This document shows, piece after piece, positions 15,601 through 23,468 of a stretch of DNA of 64,000 nt. Position numbers and translations under genes: made by a program. The notes beneath the pieces are model-generated. The model ran no database searches, was not told where the DNA came from, and saw nothing but the letters and a program-made list of their open reading frames with translations. Every line of letters starts with the position of its first letter. Position 1 is the stretch's first letter. This stretch comes from Streptomyces genisteinicus. Lineage in GTDB: Bacteria > Actinomycetota > Actinomycetes > Streptomycetales > Streptomycetaceae. The stretch is from the NCBI RefSeq assembly GCF_014489615.1, contig NZ_CP060825.1:7548001-7612000 (forward strand), read 5' to 3'.

Positions 15601-15753
15601 TCAGGCGGGCTCGGCCGTGCCGGGCGGGTCCACCGGATCCGTGTGGGCGCCGCCGTCGTACTCGGCCGTACCGGGCGCGAACGCCGGTTCGAGGAACAGG
15701 TTCTGCCAGGACGGGGCTGCCGCCGGATCGTCGGCGGGGCCGGGGTGCTGCAT
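15601..15753 (-). CDS. short peptide with FLEP motif
   Basis: This 50-residue peptide begins MQHPGPADDPAAAPSW and contains QNLFLEPAFAP, followed by an acidic Gly/Pro-rich tail. The start is well supported: GGAGAA lies 6 bases upstream of the ATG. A second short gene at 48031-48207 encodes a peptide with the same core pattern, [R/Q][H/N][V/L]FLEP[A/V][F/Y], also followed by an acidic tail. Two independent short genes sharing this motif and good ribosome binding sites argue that both are real and related. I recognise no family. No signal peptide, membrane segment or modifying enzyme gene is adjacent. A small regulatory protein or a peptide precursor are both possible. Confidence 0.65.
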   Translation of the reverse strand: MQHPGPADDPAAAPSWQNLFLEPAFAPGTAEYDGGAHTDPVDPPGTAEPA

Positions 15754-16115
15754 GGTGGTTCTCCGTGGGGTGAGAGGGAGTTGCGCCGCCCGGGAGGCCC
15801 TGCGCGACGACGAGGGCACAGGGCGGGCGCGGACCGGCTCGGCGAGCGGGTCCGTCCCGGCATGTGATGGATGGGCTCGGGACGGAGTCCGTCGCCCGCG
15901 GAACCCGTGGCCGCCCGCGTGAAGTTCGGCGGGCCGCGTGTCCGCCCCGGACTCTACGGCACTCGGGCCCTCTTCCGCCGCACAGATCATCCCTGCCCGC
16001 CCGCGCGCGACTTGGCGCCGCCCGCTCGCCGGCGGGCGGGGGAGTGTCAGAGGCGGCTCGTACCGTCGGGAGCGAGGGTGCGGAGAGGCCGCGCCCCGGC
16101 GCGACGGGAGACGTC
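15754..16115. other. divergent intergenic region, no gene seen
   Basis: This region separates the FLEP peptide gene (minus) and the small gene at 16116 (plus). It must contain both promoters, but I cannot identify -35/-10 pairs with confidence. No convincing protein frame was found. Confidence 0.4.
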
Positions 16116-16373
16116 ATGGGCAGCATCACCGTGGGCAGCGGGCACCTCGACCGGCTCCTCGCCGACAGCACCAGCGCCCACGCGATGCCCTACCAGCGGG
16201 CCTTCGCCGAGCTCGCGGACAGCCACCGAGGACGGTCCGCCGACGAGATAGTCCCGCTGCTCCGGAGGGCGGCGGAGCGGTCGGCGCTGGCGTTCACCGA
16301 CACCGACCTCGTCGAACAGGCCGAGGCCATCAGCGCGGGCAGACGCTACGTCCTGCGCGTCACCGTCACCTGA
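16116..16373 (+). CDS. hypothetical protein, 85 aa
   Basis: This small soluble protein begins MGSITVGSGHLDRLLAD. It is mostly helical (YQRAFAELADSHRGRSADEIVPLLRRAAE) and ends with a beta-like segment (RRYVLRVTV). GGGAG lies 5 bases before the ATG, which supports the start within a longer open frame. I do not recognise the family. It stands between a divergent short peptide gene and a convergent Sir2 gene, and no operon is evident. Confidence 0.65.
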   Translation: MGSITVGSGHLDRLLADSTSAHAMPYQRAFAELADSHRGRSADEIVPLLRRAAERSALAFTDTDLVEQAEAISAGRRYVLRVTVT

Positions 16374-16601
16374 GGACCGGACCGGTGCCGCCCGGACCGC
16401 ACGGCTCCGGCCCGGTGCCGCCCGGGCCGGACGGCCGGTGCTCGGGTCCGACGGCACGGTGCGGCCGCCGCCTCCGGGGTCCGCAGCCCGCCGCGGGCCC
16501 CCGGTCCCACCGCCGACCGGCGGACCGGGGAGGCCGGGCGGCCGGGCGCGTCGGGGCGGGTCCCCGCGGCGCACGGTGCGCGGTCGGCGTGCGGGGACGC
16601 C

Positions 16602-17501
16602 TCAGGCCTGCGGCCCGTCGCCGAGGGGGATGCCCAGCCGGTCCGCCACGGTACCGAGGGCCGCTCCCAGCGGGAGCGAGACCCGGGTGACGGCATGGGC
16701 GTCGCCCCTGGTCACGTCCCGGTTGACGATCAGCACAGGGATGCCTGCCCGGGCCGCCTGCCGCACGAACCGAAGCCCCGACATCACGGTCAGCGAGGAA
16801 CCCAGGACCAGCACCGACGCCGCCTCGGCCACCAGCCGCCCGCAGTGCTCCACCCGGCCGGGCGGGACGTTCTCGCCGAAGAAGACCACATCCGGCTTGA
16901 GGACGCCGCCGCAGTGCAGGCAGTCCACCACGCGGAAGTCCGCGACCTGCTCGTCGGAGAGGTCGGCGTCACCGTCCGGGTTCAGGGCGGCGGCCACCGG
17001 TGCCCAGCCCGTGTTGGCCTCCTCCAGCCGCACCGCGAGGTCCCCGCGCGCACTGGACGTGCCGCAGGACAGACAGGTCACCCGCCCCAGCGCGCCGTGG
17101 AGCTCCACGACCCCCTCGCTGCCGGCCGCCTGGTGCAGCCCGTCGACGTTCTGCGTGATCACCCCCGACAGCAGCCCGTGCCGCCCGAACGCGGCGACCG
17201 CCCGGTGTCCCGCGTTGGGGCGGGCCCGCCCGAAGGTCCGCCAGCCGAGATGGCTGCGCGCCCAGTACCGCCGCCGCGCCTGCGCACCGGCGGTGAAGTC
17301 CTGGTAGGTCATCGGCGTGTGCCGGCTCAGGCTGCCGCCCTCGCCCCGGTAGTCGGGAATGCCCGACTCCGTGGAGAGGCCCGCCCCGCTCAGCACCAGT
17401 ACCCGGCCGCCCCGCAGCGCCTCGACGACCGGCCCGAGGTCGGTGGTCCCGGGCATCAGGTCCTGGGCGGGGGTCCAGCTCAGCGTGGGGCGCATGCGCA
17501 T
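16602..17501 (-). CDS. Sir2-family NAD-dependent protein deacylase
   Basis: This sirtuin of about 299 residues should remove acyl groups from protein lysines using NAD+. The NAD-binding motif GAGLSTESGIPDYRG (about residues 40-54), the TQNVDGLH catalytic block (His in VVELHGALG follows) and a four-cysteine zinc site (TCLSCG and DCLHCGG) are all present. LVLGSSLTVMSG and LIVNRD complete the Rossmann fold. All residues expected for an active enzyme are visible. The exact start is uncertain, as ATG codons lie at 17501 and 17495 without a clear Shine-Dalgarno sequence. Cytosolic regulation of metabolic enzymes by deacetylation is the family role. Confidence 0.93.
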   Translation of the reverse strand: MRMRPTLSWTPAQDLMPGTTDLGPVVEALRGGRVLVLSGAGLSTESGIPDYRGEGGSLSRHTPMTYQDFTAGAQARRRYWARSHLGWRTFGRARPNAGHRAVAAFGRHGLLSGVITQNVDGLHQAAGSEGVVELHGALGRVTCLSCGTSSARGDLAVRLEEANTGWAPVAAALNPDGDADLSDEQVADFRVVDCLHCGGVLKPDVVFFGENVPPGRVEHCGRLVAEAASVLVLGSSLTVMSGLRFVRQAARAGIPVLIVNRDVTRGDAHAVTRVSLPLGAALGTVADRLGIPLGDGPQA

Positions 17502-17676
17502 GCGCCCAGGGTACGGGGCCGGGGCTCCGCCGCGGCCTCGCGCCCGCACCGGTCACCGGGGCCGGCGCGGGCGCACGGAGGGGGCGAGCCGCGGCACACG
17601 GCGGGCGGCCGTGTCACCGGCCGGCGCTCTCGGCACCCGCACCGGCCCGGAACCGGCCGGTCCCGGAGCGGTCGCT

Positions 17677-18519
17677 TCAGCGTTCTCGGGGGTGGCCCTG
17701 CGGGACGGGGCCCCCGGGCGCGGCGCCGAGGACCGGGGTCAGCTCCGGGCGCTTCGCGGTGCGCCCGTCGCCGGACGAACCGCCGCGCAGACGCCTGCGG
17801 AGCCAGGGGCCCAGAAACGTGGCCGCCCAGCGCAGTTCAGCCGCCGTCGTCGTCGTGTGGCGGCCGCCCCGGGAGCCTGCCGGAAGCGGTGGCAGCAGCG
17901 GGTGGGTCCAGGAGTCGTCGGCACCCGGCAGCCCGAGGGCATGGCCGACCGACGCGGCGATCCGTGCGTGACCGATCGGCGCGGCGTGCAGCCGGTCCGC
18001 GCTCCACAGGCGGGCATCCGTGACCACGGCGTGGCCGTAGGTGTCGGCCACTGCCACGCCGTGGCGCCCGGCCGCCTCGCGGATGCCGCGGTTCAGCGCG
18101 CGCACCCGCGAACGGACCGGCCGGGCCAGCGGCACGACCGCCGCCAGGTCGGGGAACGTGAGGGTGGCGACCCGCGCACCGGAGGCGGTCAGCGCCGCGA
18201 ACATCGCCTCCAGGTGCCCCGCGACCACGTCGGCGTCGAACGAGGGGCGCAGCATGTCGTTCACACCGGCGACGACCGTGGCCAGGTCGGGCCGCAGGGC
18301 GAGCGCGGGCCCCAGCTGCTCCGCCCGGACCTGCCCGGCGAGCCGTCCGCGCACCGCCAGATTCGCGTACCGCACCCCCGCGTCCTGCTCCGCGAGCCGC
18401 TCGGCGAGCCGGTCCGCCCAGCCCCGCAGTCCGGTGTCGTCGTCCCCGTCGCCGAGCCCCTCGGTCTGGCTGTCCCCCAGAGCGACGTACCGCAGATACG
18501 GCCCGGACGTCTCGCCCAT
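17677..18519 (-). CDS. SGNH/GDSL hydrolase
   Basis: This 280-residue esterase or lipase-like enzyme has the block I motif YVALGDSQTEG (nucleophile Ser about residue 17). It also has block II Gly (LAVRGRLAG), block III GVNDML, and the block V D-x-x-H equivalent WSADRLHAAPIGH (Asp/His). The absence of a signal peptide suggests a cytosolic location. The ATG at 18519 is chosen over the GTG at 18525 because GGAG is 9 bases from the ATG but only 3 from the GTG. It is divergent from ramC, with about 186 bases between starts. A role linked to SapB is not implied by sequence. Confidence 0.9.
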   Translation of the reverse strand: MGETSGPYLRYVALGDSQTEGLGDGDDDTGLRGWADRLAERLAEQDAGVRYANLAVRGRLAGQVRAEQLGPALALRPDLATVVAGVNDMLRPSFDADVVAGHLEAMFAALTASGARVATLTFPDLAAVVPLARPVRSRVRALNRGIREAAGRHGVAVADTYGHAVVTDARLWSADRLHAAPIGHARIAASVGHALGLPGADDSWTHPLLPPLPAGSRGGRHTTTTAAELRWAATFLGPWLRRRLRGGSSGDGRTAKRPELTPVLGAAPGGPVPQGHPRER

Positions 18520-18544
18520 GGTCACCCGCTCCCCGATGTGGTCA

Positions 18545-18705
18545 TGGAAAAGAGTATTCAGTTTTTTGACTATAGCGTGCCCGCGTGACGTTCGGAGCCG
18601 CGGTTACCTGTGCGTAGCGCATGAACGGATCGTGACAGCGGTGACTGTCGGAGCCCTCGGACGCCGTGACAACGTCATCTCCGTCACCGACCGAGGGAGT
18701 GCGTT
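18545..18705 (+). promoter_or_regulatory. ramC upstream control region
   Basis: An AT-rich island (18545-18574, about 73% A+T) with TTTTTTGACTATA stands out in this high-GC DNA. Downstream, GTGACGTTCGGAGCC (18585-18599) is nearly repeated as GTGACTGTCGGAGCC (18641-18655), 56 bases apart. Additional GTGAC copies lie at 18632 and 18666. Direct repeats upstream of ramC are expected, because RamR binds several sites there in S. coelicolor. Assigning these particular repeats to RamR is inference. Confidence 0.5.
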
Positions 18706-21396
18706 GTGAACACGGGGTACGCGGTCTTCTGCGACGCAGACCGTCACTTCTACGACGCACCGCACCGCCTGGCACTCGCCGGCACCGGGGACGCCGCCCT
18801 CTACCGGGCCGCCGCCCTTCCCGTCCCCGAAGGATGGACCAGCCGGCGCACCGGCGACTGGCTCGCCCTGCGCCCGAAGGACCGACCGCTCCCCGCGCAG
18901 GGCTGGAAGATCCACGTCTCGGCGACGCTCGACAACGCCGAGCGGGTCCTCGACGCCGTCCGCGACCACTGCCTCAGGCACGAGGTGGCCTTCAAGTTCG
19001 TGCCGAGCCGCTATCTGCTGCACCAGCGCAACGCCAAGTACGCGGACCGCTCGGGCAGCGGCAAGTTCATCACGGTCTACCCCGCCGGGGACGACGAGTG
19101 CGAGCGCCTCGCCACCGCCCTGGCGGACCTGCTCGAAGGCGAACCGGGCCCCGGCATCCTCAGCGACCTGCGCTGGGGCGCCGGTCCCGTGCACCTGCGC
19201 TACGGCAGCTTCACCCGCCGGCACTGCTACGACGAGCAGGGTGAGCTGCGGCCGGCCCTGGAGGACGCCTCCGGCACCCTCGTACCCGACCGTCGCGACC
19301 CCGTCTTCCACGTGCCCGACTGGGTGACCCTGCCGCCGTTCCTGCGCCCGCACCTCGAGGCCCGGTCCGCCGTCACCGTGCGGGACATGCCCTACGAGGT
19401 CGTCAGGGCCCTGCACTTCTCGAACGGCGGCGGCGTCTACGAGGCGAAGCACCGGCAGACCGGCCGGCGCGTCGTCCTCAAGGAAGCGCGCCCGTGGGCC
19501 GGACTCGCGGCCGACGGCGCCGACGCCGTCACCCGCCTGCACCGCGAACGCGACGCGCTCCAGGCGCTGTCGGGCCTCGCCTGCACCCCGGAGGTCCTCG
19601 ACGACTTCACCGTGGGCGACCACCACTTCCTCGTGCTGGAATTCGTCGAGGGCAGGCCGCTCAACACCTTCTTCGCCCGCAGGCACCCGCTGATGGAGGC
19701 CGATCCGTCCGCCGGGGCCCTGGCCGAGTACACCGACTGGGCCCTGCGCATCCACGGCCTGGTCGCCCGGGCAGTGGCCGAGGTGCACGCGCGCGGCATC
19801 GTCTTCAACGACCTCCACCTCTTCAACATCATGGTCTCCGAGGACGAGTCCTCCGTCGTGCTCCTGGACTTCGAGGCGGCCCAGCCCGCCGCGCAGCGCG
19901 GCCGTCAGACGGTGGCCAACCCGGCGTTCGTCGCACCCGCGGGCCGGCGCGGCCCCGACGTGGACCTGTACGCCCTGGCGTGCCTGCGGATCGCCCTGTT
20001 CATCCCGCTCACCAGCCTGTTCGCGGTGGACCGGGCGAAAGCCGCCCACCTGGCCCGGGTCGCGGCCGCCCGCTTCCCGGTCCCGCCCGCCTTCCTGGAC
20101 GAGGCCGTCAGGGAGATCGAGCGCGATCCCGCCGCCGCTGCTCCCGTCGCCGCTCCTTCCGCCGGCGCGGCCCCCGCATCCGCCGGGGACCGCGGCGACT
20201 CCGTCCGCTTCCCGCCCGTGGAACCGGGGGACTGGCCGCGCAGCGGGGACTCGATGGTGCGGGCGATCCTCGCCTCGGCGACGCCGGAACGCGAGGACCG
20301 CTTCTTCCCCGGCGACATCGCCCAGTTCGCCACCGCCGGCGGCGGCATGTCCGTCGGATACGGGACCGCGGGCATCCTGTACGCCCTGCGCGAGAGCGGG
20401 GCGGCGCCGTGCCCGGCGGCGGAGGAGCGGCTGCTGCGCCGCTCCCGGGACCCCGGTTCCGGCACACCCCTCGGCTTCTACGACGGCATCGCCGGCGTCG
20501 CCTGGACCCTCCAGCGACTCGGGCACACCGAACCCGCGCTCCGCCTCGCCGAGATGCTCCTCTCGCAGGACCTCGACGCGCTCGCCCCCGATCTCCACGG
20601 CGGCACGGCGGGCATCGGACTCGCGCTGGACGGCCTGGCGGCCGCCACCGGCGAGAGCGCCCTGCGGGACGCGGCCTCCCGGTGCGCGGAACTCACCGCC
20701 CGGCCGTCCGCGGCCCCGCCGGGCGCTGCGCCGGGGCGGAAGCGGACCGGACTGCTGCACGGCGCGGCGGGTCGCGCGCTCCTGTTCCTCCGCCTCCATG
20801 AGCGGGAGCGCGACGCGGCGCTCCTCGACCTGGCGGGTGAAGCCCTCCACGACGACCTCACACGCTGCGTGCGGGGAGTCTCCGGCACCCTCCAGGTGGA
20901 CGAGGGCTGGCGCACGATGCCCTACCTGGGCGCCGGCAGCGTCGGCATCGGCATGGTCGCCGACGACTACCTGCTCCACCGGCGCGACGACGCCCTCGAC
21001 ACGGCCCGCCGCGAGATCCTGCGGGCCGCCCAGGCCACCTTCTACGCCCAGCCGGCCCTCTTCCGCGGCACCGCCGGGATGGTGCTCCACCTCGCCCGCA
21101 CCGACGCCGGCGGGCCGGGCACCACCGCCCGGGACGTGCGCCGTCAGGTCGACTGCCTCACCTGGCACGCGATGTCCTACCAGGGCCATCTCGCCTTCCC
21201 GGGCGAGCAGATGATGCGGCTCTCCATGGACCTCGCCACCGGCACCGCCGGCGTCCTGCTGGCACTCGCGGCCGCGCTGGGCGAGCGCTCCGCCCACCTG
21301 CCGTTCCTCCCGCCGCTCCCGCGGCCCCAAGAACCGGCCCCGTCCACGGGGTCGTCCACCGCACCGACAACGCTGTACGAGAGGAAACGATCATGA
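18706..21396 (+). CDS. ramC: class III lanthionine synthetase RamC
   Basis: This 896-residue trifunctional enzyme matures the SapB precursor. An N-terminal lyase-like region (about 1-210) is followed by a Ser/Thr kinase-like domain (about 235-430). That domain contains VVLKEARPW (Lys about 258), HARGIVFNDLHLFNIMV (catalytic Asp about 368) and LLDFEAA in place of DFG. A C-terminal LanC-like cyclase (about 520-880) has repeated LHGGTAGIGLAL, LLHGAAGRALL and FRGTAGMVLHL motifs. The cyclase lacks the zinc-binding cysteines of class I/II enzymes, as is typical of class III. The GTG start has GAGGGAG upstream. Its stop overlaps the ramS ATG (ATGA), coupling enzyme and substrate synthesis. Confidence 0.97.
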   Translation: MNTGYAVFCDADRHFYDAPHRLALAGTGDAALYRAAALPVPEGWTSRRTGDWLALRPKDRPLPAQGWKIHVSATLDNAERVLDAVRDHCLRHEVAFKFVPSRYLLHQRNAKYADRSGSGKFITVYPAGDDECERLATALADLLEGEPGPGILSDLRWGAGPVHLRYGSFTRRHCYDEQGELRPALEDASGTLVPDRRDPVFHVPDWVTLPPFLRPHLEARSAVTVRDMPYEVVRALHFSNGGGVYEAKHRQTGRRVVLKEARPWAGLAADGADAVTRLHRERDALQALSGLACTPEVLDDFTVGDHHFLVLEFVEGRPLNTFFARRHPLMEADPSAGALAEYTDWALRIHGLVARAVAEVHARGIVFNDLHLFNIMVSEDESSVVLLDFEAAQPAAQRGRQTVANPAFVAPAGRRGPDVDLYALACLRIALFIPLTSLFAVDRAKAAHLARVAAARFPVPPAFLDEAVREIERDPAAAAPVAAPSAGAAPASAGDRGDSVRFPPVEPGDWPRSGDSMVRAILASATPEREDRFFPGDIAQFATAGGGMSVGYGTAGILYALRESGAAPCPAAEERLLRRSRDPGSGTPLGFYDGIAGVAWTLQRLGHTEPALRLAEMLLSQDLDALAPDLHGGTAGIGLALDGLAAATGESALRDAASRCAELTARPSAAPPGAAPGRKRTGLLHGAAGRALLFLRLHERERDAALLDLAGEALHDDLTRCVRGVSGTLQVDEGWRTMPYLGAGSVGIGMVADDYLLHRRDDALDTARREILRAAQATFYAQPALFRGTAGMVLHLARTDAGGPGTTARDVRRQVDCLTWHAMSYQGHLAFPGEQMMRLSMDLATGTAGVLLALAAALGERSAHLPFLPPLPRPQEPAPSTGSSTAPTTLYERKRS

Positions 21397-21521
21397 ACCT
21401 GTTCGACCTGCAGTCGCTGGAGACCCCCAAGGACGAGGCCATCGGCGACGTCGAGACCGGCAGCCGCGCCAGCCTGCTCCTCTGCGGTGACAGCAGCCTC
21501 AGTGTGACCACCTGTAACTGA
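21393..21521 (+). CDS. ramS: SapB precursor peptide RamS
   Basis: This 42-residue class III lanthipeptide precursor has a leader beginning MNLFDLQSLETPKDEAIGDV with the conserved LFDLQ recognition motif. The 21-residue core is TGSRASLLLC followed by GDSSLSVTTCN. The core has two S-x2-S-x3-C ring motifs (core Ser3/Ser6/Cys10 and Ser13/Ser16/Cys20), as in SapB. From memory, the S. coelicolor core has Ile at position 17, where Val occurs here. The mature peptide is a secreted amphipathic surfactant that lets aerial hyphae leave the aqueous layer. The ATG overlaps the ramC stop. Two hairpins follow the gene before ramA. Confidence 0.97.
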   Translation: MNLFDLQSLETPKDEAIGDVETGSRASLLLCGDSSLSVTTCN

Positions 21522-21535
21522 CCGTTCCCGGTCCT

Positions 21536-21605
21536 GCCCGGCGGCCGCCGAGCCGCCGGGCGCACGGCCCCCGGTGCCCCCGGAGCGCGACTCCGGGGGC
21601 ACCGG
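21536..21605 (+). terminator. tandem hairpins between ramS and ramA
   Basis: The first hairpin pairs GCCCGGCGGC (21536-21545) with GCCGCCGGGC (21552-21561) around a 6-base loop. The second pairs the 15-base arm 21571-21585 (CCGGTGCCCCCGGAG) with 21591-21605 (CTCCGGGGGCACCGG) around 5 bases. Both stems are perfect. There is no U-tract. They sit 15 and 50 bases after the ramS stop. They probably stabilise the ramCS message or partly terminate before the transporter genes. Confidence 0.75.
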
Positions 21606-21662
21606 CGGCCGCCGGGGACCGGGCGCAGACACGGCCGGACCTTCCGGCGGAAGGGGCAGCGG

Positions 21663-23468
21663 ATGGCGTCGCCGACCGGTTCCGGGCGTCTGCTGCGCGG
21701 CGCGGCACGGCACACCGCCGTCCTCACCGTGCCGCTGCTGCTCTGCCAGATCGCCGGTGCGGCCGGCACACTCGCCGTCCCCGCCGTCGCCGGCCGGGCA
21801 CTCGACCTGCTCCTGCGCGGGCACCCGGACGCCGGGACCTGGCTCCTGCTGGCAGCGGCGCTGATCGCCGCAGAGGTCCTGCTGGAGACCGCCGCCGTGC
21901 TGCTGACCCAGCTGACGGGAGCGCGCGCCACCGCATGGATCCGCCTGCGCGCCCTGACCGGCGTGCTCCGCACCGGCGTCGACCGTGCCGCCCCGCACTC
22001 CAGCGGTGACACCGCGGCCCGGCTGTGCGTCAACGCCACCGACGGCGGAGCCGCCCCGGCGGCCCTCGTACAGATGGCGACCTGCGCCATCGCACCGGTC
22101 GGCGCGCTCGTCGCACTCGTCCTCGTCGACCCCTGGACCGCCGCCGTCTTCGCTCTCGGCCTCCCGCTGCTCGTCCTGCTGCTGCGCGCGTTCGCCCAGG
22201 ACTCCTCCGACGCCGTCGGCCGCTACCAACAGGCGCAGGGCACCGTCGCCGCCCGGCTCACCGAGGCCATGGGCGGGGCGCAGACCATCGCCGCCGCCGC
22301 CACGGCCCACCGCGAGCAGGAGCGCATCCTCGCCCCCCTCACCGACATGACGCGGCACGGCACCCGCATGTGGCTCGTCCACGGCAGGGCCGTGGCCCGC
22401 AGCGCGGTCCTCCTGCCGCTGCTCACCACCGCGGTGGTGGCGGTGGCGGGCACCAGACTCGCGGCCGGGCAGGTCAGCGTCGGCGAACTGCTGGCCCTCT
22501 CCCGCTACGCCGCGCTCGCCGCGGGCATCGGCGGGATCGCGGCGCCGCTCGGAGCCCTGATCCGCGCCCGCCGCGCGGCAGCCCGTACCGCGGAACTCGC
22601 CGACCTCCCGCCGATGCCCCACGGCACCGCGGTGCTGCCCGCCGCCGGGCGCGGCGATCTGGAACTGCGCGGCGTCGGCGTGGTCCGCGACGGCCTCACC
22701 CTGCTCGCGGACGTCACCGTCACCGTCCGGGGCGGGACGACCGCCGCCGTCGTCGGCCACTCCGGCTCCGGGAAGTCCACCCTGGCCGCCGTCGCGGGCC
22801 GTCTCATGGACTGCGACACGGGGCGCGTCCTGCTGGACGGAGTCGACGTCGCCGACCTGACCCGCGCCGAACTGCGCCGGGCCACCGCCCAGGCCTTCGC
22901 GAGGCCCGTCTTCGAGGAGGCGTTCCCCACGGTCGGCTCCGCCATCGCCGCCGGTGCCGGACCGCCGGCGGGCCCCGTCCCGCCCGGCGCGGTCCGCGCC
23001 GCGGCACGCGCCGCGAGCGCCGACACCTTCGTCCGCCTGCTGCCTCGCGGGTACGACACACCCCTGGGCGAAGCGCCGCTCTCCGGCGGCGAGTACCAAC
23101 GCCTCGGCCTGGCAAGGGCGTTCGTCGGTACGCCGCGTCTGATGGTCCTGGACGACGCGACCTCCAGCCTCGACACGGTCACCGCGCGCCAGGTGGAGCA
23201 CGCCCTGGCCACCTCGCTGCGCCCCTGCACGAAGCTGATCGTCGCCCACCGGGTCTCCACCGCGGCCCGTGCGGACCTGGTCGTCTGGCTGGAGGCGGGC
23301 CGGGTGCGCCGCTGCGCGCCCCACGGGGTGCTGTGGCAGGACCCCGGCTACCGCGCCGTGTTCTCGGCCGGTTCCCCGTCCGGACAGGCGGGGACCGCGC
23401 CGCCGCCGCCACGCGACTCCGGATCCGGCCGTGGCGCCGGGCGCGACGGCCGGAGGGCGGACCGGTGA
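21663..23468 (+). CDS. ramA: ABC transporter RamA (membrane + ATPase)
   Basis: This 601-residue fused permease/ATPase has six predicted membrane helices within residues 15-310, followed by an ABC domain. The domain shows Walker A GHSGSGKST (about 364-372), signature LSGGEYQR (about 476-483), Walker B LMVLDDAT and the H-loop AHR. Together with RamB it should form the heterodimeric exporter of SapB. The ATG has an AAGGGG ribosome binding site. The C-terminal ~30 residues are low-complexity. Its stop overlaps the ramB GTG (GTGA). A strong double hairpin lies between ramS and this gene, so ramAB may be expressed below ramCS. Confidence 0.95.
   Translation: MASPTGSGRLLRGAARHTAVLTVPLLLCQIAGAAGTLAVPAVAGRALDLLLRGHPDAGTWLLLAAALIAAEVLLETAAVLLTQLTGARATAWIRLRALTGVLRTGVDRAAPHSSGDTAARLCVNATDGGAAPAALVQMATCAIAPVGALVALVLVDPWTAAVFALGLPLLVLLLRAFAQDSSDAVGRYQQAQGTVAARLTEAMGGAQTIAAAATAHREQERILAPLTDMTRHGTRMWLVHGRAVARSAVLLPLLTTAVVAVAGTRLAAGQVSVGELLALSRYAALAAGIGGIAAPLGALIRARRAAARTAELADLPPMPHGTAVLPAAGRGDLELRGVGVVRDGLTLLADVTVTVRGGTTAAVVGHSGSGKSTLAAVAGRLMDCDTGRVLLDGVDVADLTRAELRRATAQAFARPVFEEAFPTVGSAIAAGAGPPAGPVPPGAVRAAARAASADTFVRLLPRGYDTPLGEAPLSGGEYQRLGLARAFVGTPRLMVLDDATSSLDTVTARQVEHALATSLRPCTKLIVAHRVSTAARADLVVWLEAGRVRRCAPHGVLWQDPGYRAVFSAGSPSGQAGTAPPPPRDSGSGRGAGRDGRRADR

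Noticed and set aside
15601..15753. Calling the FLEP peptide a known lanthipeptide or lasso precursor
   Set aside because: It lacks Cys and recognisable leader motifs, and no modifying enzyme is adjacent.
18604..21330. 908-codon minus-strand frame opposite ramC
   Set aside because: It is the mirror of the ramC reading frame and lacks any motif; ramC is unambiguous.
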